Of a stretch of DNA of 64,000 nt, positions 55,801 through 64,000 are shown piece by piece. Below the pieces are notes generated by a model that was not told the origin of the DNA, did no database searches, and saw only the letters and a list, made by a program, of their open reading frames with translations. The position numbers were made by a program, and so were the translations under genes. The stretch's first letter is position 1. The number at the start of each line of letters is the position of its first letter. The stretch comes from Sphingobacterium bovisgrunnientis (GTDB lineage: Bacteria > Bacteroidota > Bacteroidia > Sphingobacteriales > Sphingobacteriaceae), in the NCBI RefSeq assembly GCF_009829085.1, contig NZ_WUQY01000003.1, positions 143,940 to 207,939 on the forward strand. Direction: 5' to 3'.

Positions 55801-58101
55801 TCGTGCAATCAAGGAGATGGTATCTAAGGCATAACGTTCTTCATTGTAAGCAATAGACGATTGAGAAACATGAAGTCTTCCATTCAAATAATTTAAATCT
55901 GCAGTTTCAAAGTCGGCGTCTATTTTACCGTGATAACGGAAATTTTGATCCATCAATTTTAGATTTTGCAAATTGACGGAGTCGATCATCATATTCATTT
56001 TTACCTTAGGATACATATCGCGCATATCGGCTGCAAGATTGGCTTGAAAACGAATATTCGGATCGGAACTGTTTATAGAGCCAGCAATATCGCCACTTTG
56101 CGCCATCAAGTCCAAATTGATGTCATGATAAGCATAACCCATCGCATCAAAACGATTGATGGTACCTTTGACGTCAGCAGCCATGGTTTTGGGATTTAAT
56201 CCTCTACCTTTTACTTGTGCATCAGCGGAGATAATACCCAATACAGAATCTTGCTTTAAAAGATGACCTAAATTGAAATTATCAATAGAAACTTGCGCAT
56301 CGTATGTGGTGTCTCGTCCAGCCATATGGAGATAACCATTCACAGCGGCATTCCCTTTATCAGTGACAAGTTTCATATTGGCGTCAAATCCACTCATTCC
56401 ACCTTTAAATGTACCTGCCAATGATATTGAATTTGGATATTCAATCGTCATATCTTTTGGCAACAAGGATTTTGCCACTAATCGATCCAAATCTGCTTTG
56501 CCTGTTGTTAATTTTTTAAGATTTAAATCGATGTTAAGCTTATCTGTATTTGGCAAACCTTTAATCTTAGCAGAAGCAATGATGTGTGTTTTGTCCAGCG
56601 TTTTGAATTCCAAATTTGGGATAGTTAAATCATCTAAACGTCCTACCACACGACCGTCTATGTAGAATTTACGTGTCATCAGTGGTTTCATCACATCCAT
56701 TTTTTCCAAATCTGGCGCAAAGAATTTGATATCCGTCATATCGATTTGCGTTTTTTTGATGCGCGCGTCAATAGTGACAAGTTGTGGATAGTTAGATACA
56801 GCATCTAAGGATGGATAGGAAACTTTGATATAATCCTGAATGATTGTTTTAGGGGTTTGAATTAACAGATTTTCAATAACTGCGCCGGTGTTTCCGTACA
56901 CAAAATCACCTTTCATTTGTTTTAAATACAAGCCGGAATGATCTTTTGCTGTTAAATTTTGAACAGAACCTGAAATGGAATCGTTGGAGTAGTAAATACT
57001 TTTAATTGCTCCTGCGAGATCTTTAATCCCTATATTGCTATAATCAAAGCCCTTCATTCGCGCTTGATTGTCGTCACGGAATAAGAAATTCGTTTTGTCT
57101 ACAGCAATTTTATCTACTGATACTATCCAATTGACAGGAGCAGAAGCTGTGTCTGCTGTTTCTTTAACTTTAGTAAATTTATCAAAGACAACATACGAAT
57201 CAGATTGATCTAAAATAACTTCTTTGAGATTGATTATTTCCTTGTTTAAATCAATTTGGTCAACATTCGCCGAAAGGTTTTTAATGTCAAATTGAGTTTT
57301 CATCGCCGAAGATGCATCGTCATATTTGACAAAAATGTTTTTCAATGTGATGGTTTCTGTGCCTAGATTTGGTAGGAGAGACGTTTCGGTTACAGACGCA
57401 TCTGTAATACCAAAATCTTCCGCTTTAACTTCTTTGCTGTCGGTTGCTGGCGCCCATTGCTTAACAATAGCCGACAAACCATCAATATTAATATTTGGCA
57501 AATCAAAAGTCATGTTGTTTGCCAAATCAAAAGTTTTCACCCGCGTGTCCAATTTATTCAATCGAATATCGGCTGAAGTGCCGATCATATCATCATTGTA
57601 CACAAAATGAATGCGTTCTAAACCAACTTTGTCTAGTTTAAAGATCAATGCGGAAGTCGTATCTGTAGCTGTTGGGGTACTTTCTTCTTCCGAAGCAAAA
57701 GCTTTTACGATATAGTCAAAATTAAAATTCCCATCAGGGGCAGTACGCTTTATTTTAGAAGTAATACCTGCTAGTTGTATTTCTTGAACTTCGATTGTGT
57801 TTTTAAAAATCTTAAACATATCGATGTCCACTTTGATCTTTTCGCCAGCGATCAAGGTATCGCGCGATTGATCTTCGAAATACACATTCTCCAATACCAA
57901 CATTTTCGGAAATGTGATATTCACGTAGCCAATATTTACTGGAGTTCCAATTTTGTTTTCTAGGTAGGTTGATACTTTTCCTGCTATATAATTCTGTACA
58001 GCAGGCAGGCGTATTAAAAATACGACCAAGAGCAATAGGGCTATTATTGAACCTATTATCCAAAGGAAAATACGAACAGCGACACGGGTAAATCTATTCA
58101 A
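52816..58101 (-). CDS. tamB: TamB family translocation and assembly module (DUF490)
   Basis: A 1761-residue protein with a single N-terminal membrane anchor (VAVRIFLWIIGSIIALLLLVVFL, about 8-30), then the long AsmA-like/TamB beta-repeat rod, and a C-terminal DUF490 domain. That domain starts near SGTFTVEDGNYSFSFGPIKKEF and ends in a region with LNNLASNLIQGVELDFNL. The tail (about 1690-1761) is a charged, disordered stretch (EEQQKKEELNRIQRD). TamB spans the periplasm and acts with the Omp85 partner, encoded 11 bases overlapping downstream. Length is above the E. coli 1259. Confidence 0.93.
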   Translation of the reverse strand: MNRFTRVAVRIFLWIIGSIIALLLLVVFLIRLPAVQNYIAGKVSTYLENKIGTPVNIGYVNITFPKMLVLENVYFEDQSRDTLIAGEKIKVDIDMFKIFKNTIEVQEIQLAGITSKIKRTAPDGNFNFDYIVKAFASEEESTPTATDTTSALIFKLDKVGLERIHFVYNDDMIGTSADIRLNKLDTRVKTFDLANNMTFDLPNINIDGLSAIVKQWAPATDSKEVKAEDFGITDASVTETSLLPNLGTETITLKNIFVKYDDASSAMKTQFDIKNLSANVDQIDLNKEIINLKEVILDQSDSYVVFDKFTKVKETADTASAPVNWIVSVDKIAVDKTNFLFRDDNQARMKGFDYSNIGIKDLAGAIKSIYYSNDSISGSVQNLTAKDHSGLYLKQMKGDFVYGNTGAVIENLLIQTPKTIIQDYIKVSYPSLDAVSNYPQLVTIDARIKKTQIDMTDIKFFAPDLEKMDVMKPLMTRKFYIDGRVVGRLDDLTIPNLEFKTLDKTHIIASAKIKGLPNTDKLNIDLNLKKLTTGKADLDRLVAKSLLPKDMTIEYPNSISLAGTFKGGMSGFDANMKLVTDKGNAAVNGYLHMAGRDTTYDAQVSIDNFNLGHLLKQDSVLGIISADAQVKGRGLNPKTMAADVKGTINRFDAMGYAYHDINLDLMAQSGDIAGSINSSDPNIRFQANLAADMRDMYPKVKMNMMIDSVNLQNLKLMDQNFRYHGKIDADFETADLNYLNGRLHVSQSSIAYNEERYALDTISLIARADTSRNMLMLRSEFLRAHLVGKYKLTELGASMQDVVRVYYNPNNEPPKELKYDAQNFEFSATLNYSRFLKDFFPDIQKMSDITLDGTFNSQQKSIMAKLLAPSIIYGGIEVDRLGMDFITVDSTLYYSALIDKIKVNQIELKNTTLSGQAVENNLDFGLWIKDKEDKDRYHLGARMAVDQGNYLLSLLEDGLMLNYDTWQTSPSNQLSFGKDGIRAHEFVLNNNGQELRIQSQDSTLNAPIDVTFNNFRIETLTEILESDTWNVGGGINGAATISRLDAKPVFVSDLEINKFYFGQDTVGNILVNVHNQQENTFSADVRITDNGNDVQLLGEYIAPPNGTPTFNAKLNLAPLKMKTIQAFSMGYLKNSEGDLTGVLDISGNLDAPKINGDLTFNKARLNVAMLNADFLMDNQKISFTNQGLQFRQFLLKDGKGNEAKLNGTILTKNYTDFDFNLNLTTNNFAVVNSTREDNDLFYGKLYATSNIRIRGNIDKPVIDGNVSANENTDFVFIVPNENPGIAERDGVVKFVDKSDTVRNNVFAKLDSMTTATRLTGMDLSLNLSTDRDAKFKIIIDEGSQDALNIQGVAELTTTIDASEKITMSGTFTVEDGNYSFSFGPIKKEFDFQKGSTITWNGDPLDARLDITALYKGRFPTLDLVANQIGTESGNLYKQRIPFDVKLILNGELFKPQIAFDIDLDENNAIVSQDVVSKVNNALVALRDDPAELNKQVFSLIIMGRFMSANPFESLSGGGGVEGIARSSVSSFLTGQLNNLASNLIQGVELDFNLQSEQDYLSGSAQNRTDLNIGVSKMLFDDRLKITIGSNFEVEGKTRPGEKTNNIAGDISLDYQLSKDGRYFARVYRKNQYQATLQGQFVETGIGFIINMSYNQFKELFMNEKALAAYADPNNSSFRRRFNVERMETDSAYRDSVRLVIRDSMMTHNPAYRKRVEEQQKKEELNRIQRDSTENKNDTTDVKSIKDTAIRNEDEERRSNEK

Positions 58102-58246
58102 ACCTGAGTTTATCTACTTAAAAATGTTAACACTGAAATAATAACATAAAAATAGTTGAAATGTTTACTATTTAATGCGGAAAAGCCAAAAATAAATCCA
58201 TGTTATGGTAAATGTTCTTTTTGTTTTTCAATATCTAATATACTAA

Positions 58247-58284
58247 AAAATTAAAAGCTAGTCAGTTGACTAGCTTTTAATTTT
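58247..58284 (-). terminator. terminator of the S9 peptidase gene
   Basis: An 18-bp stem (58247-58264 with 58267-58284), two-base gap, so a loop of about four. On the minus strand a T-rich stretch follows. The right arm overlaps the stop codon of the peptidase gene. Confidence 0.85.
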
Positions 58285-61216
58285 AAAATGCGCGATCTTC
58301 TAAGTGTTTAGGTAGATCAATAAAATCAATTCCTTTTGCCCACCAATCCGGTGCTGGTTTGCCTTTTAGGTAATAATCAAAATATTCCATCATGCGTACT
58401 GCATAATCTTTTCGGTTAACCTCTTTCACTAGACCATGATTTTCGCCATTGTAAGTTAGCATAACCACTGGTTTGTTGAGACGACGCAAACTATTGTAAT
58501 ATTCCACGCCTTGTGTGTAATCTACAGCTCCATCTTTGTCATTGTGCATGATGATTAATGGCGTATTTACTTTTTTGATGTGATAAATCGGCGAATTGCG
58601 TACATAAGCATCCCAATTGTCCCAATAGCCTGTTGTCAGACGACCTTGGCTAGATTCAAAGATACTCTGATTTGATGAGCCTGTATTCCAATAAATCAAA
58701 GAATACATTGAAATCATATTGGTCAATGGTGCGCCCGCAACTGCAGCTTTGAATATATCAGTTTGTGTGATAAGGAATGATGTTTGGTAACCACCCCAAG
58801 AGTGACCGTGGATTGCTACATTTTTCTCATCTACAACCCCAGATGCAATTGCAGATTTTACAGCCGGAACAACACATGCTACTGCAGACATACCCGGATC
58901 ATTCAATTTGTATTTAATATCTGGCATCAATACCGCATAACCATTATTGGTATACATTGCACGATTAAAACCACCACCTGGATAAGCTGGTTGCGAATAG
59001 TTGTTTTTCTCATCTGTCAGACGTTCGTAGATATAGGTAATTGTCGGATAAGATTGACCTTCTACATAGTTAGCAGGTAAATACAATGTTGCCTCCAATG
59101 TATCACCATGTGCAGAAACATAGGAAATGAGCTTCGAACCAGCAGATAGTACATCTTTTTGATTATCTGTCGTATTATTAGTCAAAACTTTTTCTTGCGC
59201 TAAATTTTTATCTGTTGACACAAAAATATCAGGAGCGACATTCGATTTTTCGATTGTGTAGAATAAGTTTGAGCTGTTTTTAGGTTTACGAATGCCTCCA
59301 AAGTTGATGTCATCCAATTTCAAAATTTCCAATTTCTTACCATTCGCAGGTAATAAAGCCACACCTTTTTGTTTAGTGGCGTGATTGTACAAATTGAAAT
59401 ACTGGTCTTTTTTTAGATCAATGAAATCATCGTCAGGATAAATATAATTGAGATTTGTAGTTAAAAGCTTTTGGTTCTTCCAATTATCTGTTAATTGAAT
59501 AGTAGATTTACCATCGATCGACACTTTCCAAACATCAAAATTGTCTCTCAACAATACAAATTTGTTGTCTGCGCTAAATCCAAATGGACCAATTCCACGC
59601 TTATCCACGTTGTGATCGGCTAACATATCTACAAAAGAACTATTGATATTTTCTGTAATGTTAGTTACAGCTAACGTTTTCGTATTCAATGTATGGTAAT
59701 TGCCATCATTATAGAATAACAAGTAATCAGACAGTGGAGAGAATTGTACAGCACGCATCGCATTCAAATACATTTTTTTGAAGGCTAACTGTTTTTTCCC
59801 TGTTTTGATATCTACAATGTACAAGTCACCAAAAGTTTGTCCATTCAAATTTGCTTCGAATTCGTATGGTTTGTAATCAAATCCATAGCCTACCAATTGA
59901 TTTGGCGAAAGTGCGATAGATTTGATCGCGCTATCAGCTAGAGAGACGAATTTGTTATCGTCTACGTGCCAAGCGCTCATTGTTGTATAATTTTTATCCG
60001 ATTGCAGACGCATTTTTTGTGCAGATTGCAAGCGTACATCTTGCCAGTTCCAGATGATCATATCTGGTTTTTCTAAGTCTTTTTTATTGACTTCTGGCTT
60101 TTTAGGCGCAGGATTTTGTTTCGTATTTGCAGCAATCTGTGTTGTGTCATTTTTGGCAGCTATAGAATCTTTTTCTGCTGCATTTTTAGCATCCGCTTTT
60201 GCGATATCGTCGATCTTCTTTTCAGTAGATTTTGGGTCTTCCGCTTTTTCTAATTTGGCTACGCCAAAGAATATTGTTTTTAAATCTTTACTCCAATATG
60301 CCGAAGAGTTCTCGCTAATGCCATACCCCGCTGTAATTTGATTTTCATCCAATCCGCTATAAGTAAATACATCTGCATTATGTGCTTTTAAGTTTTTAAC
60401 ACCTAGCAAAGTGTAAACGGGAGACTTGTACTTTTTATCAGATTTGGATTTCAATAATGCAAAAGCTGTTCCCTCTTTGTTCCAAGCCAATTTTGAAAAG
60501 TTAGCATCGTCATTGTGCAGCGCATTGACTATTCCTGTATTCAAATCCATCAGGAAAATACCATTTCCATTTTTGCCGTTGGCATCGATTATATATGCTA
60601 AATACTGTCCCGATTTGTTGAAACTGTATTCGCTCACATTACCTAGATTATACTTCTTTTTACTGACTAAATTGTACAACAATAAGTCCGAACCTTTTAC
60701 TGCACCTTCAGGACGTGGAGCCATTGGTGAAGCTGGTGCACCGCCTTGTCCTTCAAAACGAATGGCTACCCATTTGCTGTCTTCATTCGAAAAGATATGA
60801 CTCTGTACCTTATCAAAAGTCACTGATGCGGTATCTTTTAATGCCACAATTTTCAGTTTCTTACTTGACGGTCTACGCGATTTTTCATTTGCCTTAATCT
60901 CTGTATACTTTGGATTCTCAAAAAAGCTGAAATATTGCGCATTATTATTGAAAAATATTGGAGAAGTAGTACCGCCAATTTTGTAATCATACTTCGTCGT
61001 ATCCGCTGTGCTTTTCAATGTCAAAGTCAGGTCCCCTTGTGTCGGTCCTGAAACATAAGCCAGCCACTTGCCATCAGGTGAAGGAGAAGAACCATTTAAT
61101 CGTACGTATTCCCAGGTCGGGATATCTTGCCAAGTGAGTGGTTTTGAACTTTCTTGAGCAAATGGTGTTAACCAAGCAAGTTGACACGCAAAAAACAATA
61201 TTGATTTTTTTGTCAT
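58283..61216 (-). CDS. secreted prolyl oligopeptidase family (S9) peptidase
   Basis: A 977-residue exported serine peptidase (signal 1-20, cut near PFAQE). Residues 40-680 form a propeller with WD-like blades, interrupted at about 335-390 by an Ala/Lys-rich low-complexity stretch. The C-terminal alpha/beta-hydrolase domain has the nucleophile motif GHSWGG (Ser806), Asp in HNDKDGAVDY and His in NGENHGLVKE. Family S9 enzymes cut short peptides. This one resembles glutamyl or dipeptidyl peptidases of Bacteroidota. It stands alone, ended by a strong hairpin. Confidence 0.92.
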   Translation of the reverse strand: MTKKSILFFACQLAWLTPFAQESSKPLTWQDIPTWEYVRLNGSSPSPDGKWLAYVSGPTQGDLTLTLKSTADTTKYDYKIGGTTSPIFFNNNAQYFSFFENPKYTEIKANEKSRRPSSKKLKIVALKDTASVTFDKVQSHIFSNEDSKWVAIRFEGQGGAPASPMAPRPEGAVKGSDLLLYNLVSKKKYNLGNVSEYSFNKSGQYLAYIIDANGKNGNGIFLMDLNTGIVNALHNDDANFSKLAWNKEGTAFALLKSKSDKKYKSPVYTLLGVKNLKAHNADVFTYSGLDENQITAGYGISENSSAYWSKDLKTIFFGVAKLEKAEDPKSTEKKIDDIAKADAKNAAEKDSIAAKNDTTQIAANTKQNPAPKKPEVNKKDLEKPDMIIWNWQDVRLQSAQKMRLQSDKNYTTMSAWHVDDNKFVSLADSAIKSIALSPNQLVGYGFDYKPYEFEANLNGQTFGDLYIVDIKTGKKQLAFKKMYLNAMRAVQFSPLSDYLLFYNDGNYHTLNTKTLAVTNITENINSSFVDMLADHNVDKRGIGPFGFSADNKFVLLRDNFDVWKVSIDGKSTIQLTDNWKNQKLLTTNLNYIYPDDDFIDLKKDQYFNLYNHATKQKGVALLPANGKKLEILKLDDINFGGIRKPKNSSNLFYTIEKSNVAPDIFVSTDKNLAQEKVLTNNTTDNQKDVLSAGSKLISYVSAHGDTLEATLYLPANYVEGQSYPTITYIYERLTDEKNNYSQPAYPGGGFNRAMYTNNGYAVLMPDIKYKLNDPGMSAVACVVPAVKSAIASGVVDEKNVAIHGHSWGGYQTSFLITQTDIFKAAVAGAPLTNMISMYSLIYWNTGSSNQSIFESSQGRLTTGYWDNWDAYVRNSPIYHIKKVNTPLIIMHNDKDGAVDYTQGVEYYNSLRRLNKPVVMLTYNGENHGLVKEVNRKDYAVRMMEYFDYYLKGKPAPDWWAKGIDFIDLPKHLEDRAF

Positions 61217-61314
61217 TTATTTTCTATAGGTTAAATAATACGACATAAAGGTATTTATTATCTTTCAATCTTTTATACTGTATTAAATATGTTATAAGCG
61301 TTGAAAATAAAATA

Positions 61315-61578
61315 TCAGTCCAAAGCTTTGTTCCTAATTGTTTTAATGATTAGCATCATGGAGGAAGTTATAAATAGGCAAAAGGAGAATAATAATATAG
61401 TGCCTAATATATAAGGATTGAATATAATAATTTGCATCAAAGTTTCCAATAATTCGAAAGAATAGTCTGTAGCTAGTCCAAGAAGTACAAAACTCATTAT
61501 TGGTACTCCAAAAAATAATATGACAGAGAGAAAAATACCTTTTACAGGATTAAATCGAAAGTTTAGTAATTTACTCAT
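61315..61578 (-). CDS. small membrane protein of unknown function
   Basis: An 87-residue protein with two hydrophobic segments (about 14-36, GIFLSVILFFGVPIMSFVLLG, and 52-78, NPYILGTILLFSFCLFI). Basic ends and a short polar loop suggest both termini inside. I do not recognise it. No clear promoter or partner; the gene lies between the S9 peptidase and argH, pointing away from argH. Confidence 0.6.
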   Translation of the reverse strand: MSKLLNFRFNPVKGIFLSVILFFGVPIMSFVLLGLATDYSFELLETLMQIIIFNPYILGTILLFSFCLFITSSMMLIIKTIRNKALD

Positions 61579-61623
61579 CCTGTGAAAAGATTAAGTTTAT
61601 AAATGTTATATCTAAATTTATGG

Positions 61624-61631
61624 TATTTTTG
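61624..61631 (+). promoter_or_regulatory. candidate -7 element of argH
   Basis: TATTTTTG, an exact TAnnTTTG match, 20 bases before the argH ATG. No matching TTTG at the usual distance. Confidence 0.3.
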
Positions 61632-61651
61632 TGATTCAAAACGACTTTTGA

Positions 61652-62983
61652 ATGAAAATTTGGCAAAAAAACATTGATGTAGATTCTTTTGTTGAATCGT
61701 TTACAGTAGGCAAAGACCGTGAGATGGACATGCATTTGGCGAGTGCAGATGTGTTGGGTTCACTAGCACATACGCGTATGTTGAATAGCATTGGCTTGAT
61801 GACGGACGAAGATTTGTCTGCGGTTCAGCAAGAACTAAAAAATATATACAAAGAAATATTAGCTGGTCAATTCCAAATCGAAGCTAGTGTAGAAGACGTG
61901 CATTCCCAAGTGGAAATGATGTTGACACAACGCATTGGCGAAGCTGGCAAAAAAATCCATTCGGGTCGTTCGCGCAATGACCAAGTTTTGGTGGATTTGA
62001 AATTGTATTTCCGTTCGGAAATTCACAATGTTTTCAATACTACAGAATTGCTTTTCAACCAATTGATTAAGCTCAGTGAGCAGTACAAAAATGTGTTGAT
62101 GCCAGGTTATACGCATTTGCAGATTGCCATGCCATCATCTTTTGGATTGTGGTTTGGAGCGTATGCTGAGAGTTTAGTAGATGATTTGCATATGTTGAAA
62201 GCTGCTTGGTCTGTTTGTAATAAGAATCCGTTGGGTTCAGCCGCAGGCTATGGATCTTCATTCCCATTGAACCGTACGATGACTACAGAATTATTGGGCT
62301 TCGAAGATTTGAATTACAATGTAGTGTACGCGCAGATGGGACGAGGTAAGACGGAGCGAATTCTTGCGCAAGCGATGAGTTCTATTGCCGCAACGTTGGC
62401 CAAATTCGCAATGGACGTAACCTTGTTTATCAACCAAAACTTTGGGTTTATTTCTTTTCCAGCGCATTTGACAACAGGTTCGAGTATCATGCCGCACAAA
62501 AAGAATCCTGACGTTTTTGAATTAATTCGTTCACGTTGTAATAAAATCCAAGCTTTACCGACAGAGATTGCCATGATGACGACAAACCTTCCAGTTGGTT
62601 ATCACCGCGATTTACAATTGTTGAAAGAAAACTTATTTCCTGCATTCCAATCTTTAAATGAATGTTTGGAGATTGCTACATTTATGTTGGAGAATATTGA
62701 GATAAAGGATAGTATTTTGGATGATCCAAAATACGATTATCTGTTTTCTGTGGAAGTGGTAAACAATGAAGTTTTACAAGGTATACCATTCCGCGAAGCT
62801 TATAAAAATATCGGTTTGGCTATTGAAGAAGGAACATTCCAACCTTCGAAAGAAGTGAATCACACACACGAAGGAAGCATTGGAAATCTTTGCAATGATC
62901 AAATCCAACGCATGTTTACGGAAGTAAAAGCGGATTTTGGTTTTGAAAAAGTGGAAAAAGCGTTAGAAGAATTGGTAAAGTAG
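61652..62983 (+). CDS. argH: argininosuccinate lyase
   Basis: A 443-residue enzyme that splits argininosuccinate into arginine and fumarate in the last step of arginine biosynthesis. Family signatures: EDVHSQVEMML, HSGRSRNDQVLVDLKLYF, TGSSIMPHKKNPD (catalytic loop with Ser), and NPLGSAAGYGSSFP. The order matches the fumarase/aspartase superfamily. No other arg gene lies in the window. The terminator directly behind is the insertion place of a group II intron. Confidence 0.97.
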   Translation: MKIWQKNIDVDSFVESFTVGKDREMDMHLASADVLGSLAHTRMLNSIGLMTDEDLSAVQQELKNIYKEILAGQFQIEASVEDVHSQVEMMLTQRIGEAGKKIHSGRSRNDQVLVDLKLYFRSEIHNVFNTTELLFNQLIKLSEQYKNVLMPGYTHLQIAMPSSFGLWFGAYAESLVDDLHMLKAAWSVCNKNPLGSAAGYGSSFPLNRTMTTELLGFEDLNYNVVYAQMGRGKTERILAQAMSSIAATLAKFAMDVTLFINQNFGFISFPAHLTTGSSIMPHKKNPDVFELIRSRCNKIQALPTEIAMMTTNLPVGYHRDLQLLKENLFPAFQSLNECLEIATFMLENIEIKDSILDDPKYDYLFSVEVVNNEVLQGIPFREAYKNIGLAIEEGTFQPSKEVNHTHEGSIGNLCNDQIQRMFTEVKADFGFEKVEKALEELVK

Positions 62984-63002
62984 AAATTTTGAATATATTC
63001 GG

Positions 63003-63030
63003 AAGGTGTTCTAATTAGGAACACCTTTTT
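63003..63030 (+). terminator. argH terminator
   Basis: A 9-bp stem (63003-63011 with 63019-63027), 7-base loop and T-run to 63030. The group II intron begins five bases later. Confidence 0.9.
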
Positions 63031-63034
63031 AGTT

Positions 63035-64000
63035 GTGTGCCCAGCATGGGCAATAACTCTAGGGTGTAAGTCCCGAACACGCCTTTACAGTGGGAAGTGT
63101 TAGCTTATGACAAGGGTGTCCACCGCGAGGTGGAATCTGAAGGAAGTCTGCGGCAAAACTTCGGTCCGACGAACAGAAACTACATACAAGGCCGCAAGTG
63201 TTGGGTGAGGCTGCAACACAAGCCAAAGCCCTAAACTGTACGGAAACACTATGGTAAATGTAGCGGATATATGATGTGAAAGTTATTGTTCTTACCTGGG
63301 GAGATCTGACTAAACTCTGTCAAAGGTATACGCGAATGCCCGCGAAGAAACATATAGCAGAATAATGATGCTAGATGCTTTAGTCAGAAGTCAGCAGAGG
63401 ACATAGTACCCTGTTTCTCTATTTTCTACAGGGGAAGGTCTGAATGTTAGAATGGCAAAGGAACCAAGAAGTTTATGACGAAGCGCTAAAAGCCGAACCA
63501 CTTAAGAGAACTGCTTACATGAGGGTAGGTCGGAAACCGATAGTAGAATGTAAGGGGAGCTTAGCCTAGTTGTGCAACCAACGGACACAATGCCTGAGGA
63601 TTTTTTTTTTAGTAATACTATGCTGGAAGATATATTACACATCCGAAATGTCAAACACGCAGTTGATCGTGTCATCTCTAATGGAGGTGCCAGCGGAATT
63701 GATGTTATGCAGATCGATAACCTTCGTGACTACCTCAATACGAATTGGAAAACCCTTCGGTCGGATATTCTCTCTGGCACTTACCTCCCACAAGCTGTTC
63801 GGAAAGTAGAGATTCCCAAAGCCAGTGGCGGCAAGCGTACGCTGGGTATCCCAACGGTCATCGACCGTGTTATTCAGCAAAGCATTTCCCAATGGCTTGG
63901 GTTAAAGTGTGAGGGTGATTTTCTCACGATAACAGCTACGGCTTCCGTCCGAATCGTAATGCTCATCAGGCCGTCAGTAAAGCGCAAGAGTATCTGAACT
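63035..64000 (+). mobile_element. group II intron, 5' part (runs past the window end)
   Basis: The sequence starts with GTGTG (63035-63039), the group II 5' end, followed by a structured, G-rich leader (CCCAGCATGGGC, AGGGTGTAAGTCCCG). An intron-encoded reverse transcriptase frame starts after about 535 bases, the size expected for domains I-III. The intron lies four bases behind the T-run of the argH terminator. Insertion behind terminators is typical of group IIC introns; the reverse transcriptase (VRKVEIPKASGG, GIPTVIDRVIQQ) is of similar type. The 3' end is outside the window. Confidence 0.85.
63572..64000 (+). pseudogene. group II intron reverse transcriptase/maturase, N-terminal part, frameshifted
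   Basis: The frame starts with GTG at 63572 or ATG at 63590 (MPEDFFFSNTMLEDI). The first 110 residues match RT domain 0 and the start of the fingers (VRKVEIPKASGGKRTLGIP, then VIDRVIQQSISQWLG). Just after residue 113 the frame breaks: the normal sequence HDNSYGFRPNRNAHQAV reads on from 63930 in a frame one base off. A single missing T in the run at 63919-63922 explains this. The initial frame then stops at 63997. A second oddity is GIDVMQ, where family members have GIDGM. The protein as written cannot be full length; a sequencing error is possible. Confidence 0.8.

Noticed and set aside
62073..62574. overlapping minus-strand frames within argH
   Set aside because: They are shadows of the strongly conserved argH coding frame and resemble no family.
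1..64000. CRISPR array, restriction-modification or toxin-antitoxin system
   Set aside because: No regularly spaced repeats and no nuclease, methylase (other than rlmF) or toxin-like gene pair was found.

Overview
The window looks like a chromosomal segment from a Bacteroidota bacterium, most likely of the Sphingobacteriaceae (Sphingobacterium/Pedobacter type). The signs are AT-rich DNA, a SusC/SusD pair, relaxed lipoprotein signals, a Rho with a long N-terminal insert, TTTG-N19-TAnnTTTG promoter-like sites and few strong Shine-Dalgarno sequences. Species is inference. Most genes are intact.

Layout. 1-8.6 kb: start of an M61 peptidase, two BadF-type sugar kinase paralogues, glutathione peroxidase, thymidine kinase, YbaB, a metallo-beta-lactamase-fold hydrolase and an FHS sugar transporter. 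8.9-16.8 kb: rho, pssA, a large outer-membrane metalloprotease-like protein, mgtE and two identical tRNA-Asn genes. 16.8-22.5 kb: a sugar module (AraC regulator, sugar/H+ symporter, giant DUF5107-TPR protein). 22.5-26.9 kb: an exonuclease plus cNMP-CBS-DUF294 pair, a hairpin-rich repeat-like stretch and rlmF. 27.1-30.3 kb: the translation operon thrS-infC-rpmI-rplT. 30.4-48.9 kb: a polysaccharide-utilisation-like locus with a GDPD protein, a LacI regulator and a tightly packed 11-gene operon. 48.9-63 kb: a retropepsin-like protein, mdh, tamA-tamB, an S9 peptidase and argH. 63.0-64.0 kb: the 5' part of a group II intron lying directly behind the argH terminator, with a frameshifted maturase.

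The 11-gene operon is the most interesting part. SusC/SusD would import a ligand. Four surface or periplasmic proteins (DUF4959/5126/5000 type, DUF4998, DUF4855, propeller) would bind or cut it. A sugar dehydrogenase fused to cytochrome c could oxidise the product. An Nramp-fold transporter that lacks both metal-binding motifs would carry it across the inner membrane. An SDR protein without the catalytic lysine, a DapA-family aldolase/dehydratase and an M20 amidohydrolase would finish the breakdown. No known pathway with this gene set comes to mind, and the substrate is unknown.

Boundaries are well marked. Strong hairpin terminators, several bidirectional, separate most convergent units. Function calls rest on motif recognition by eye, without database searches.
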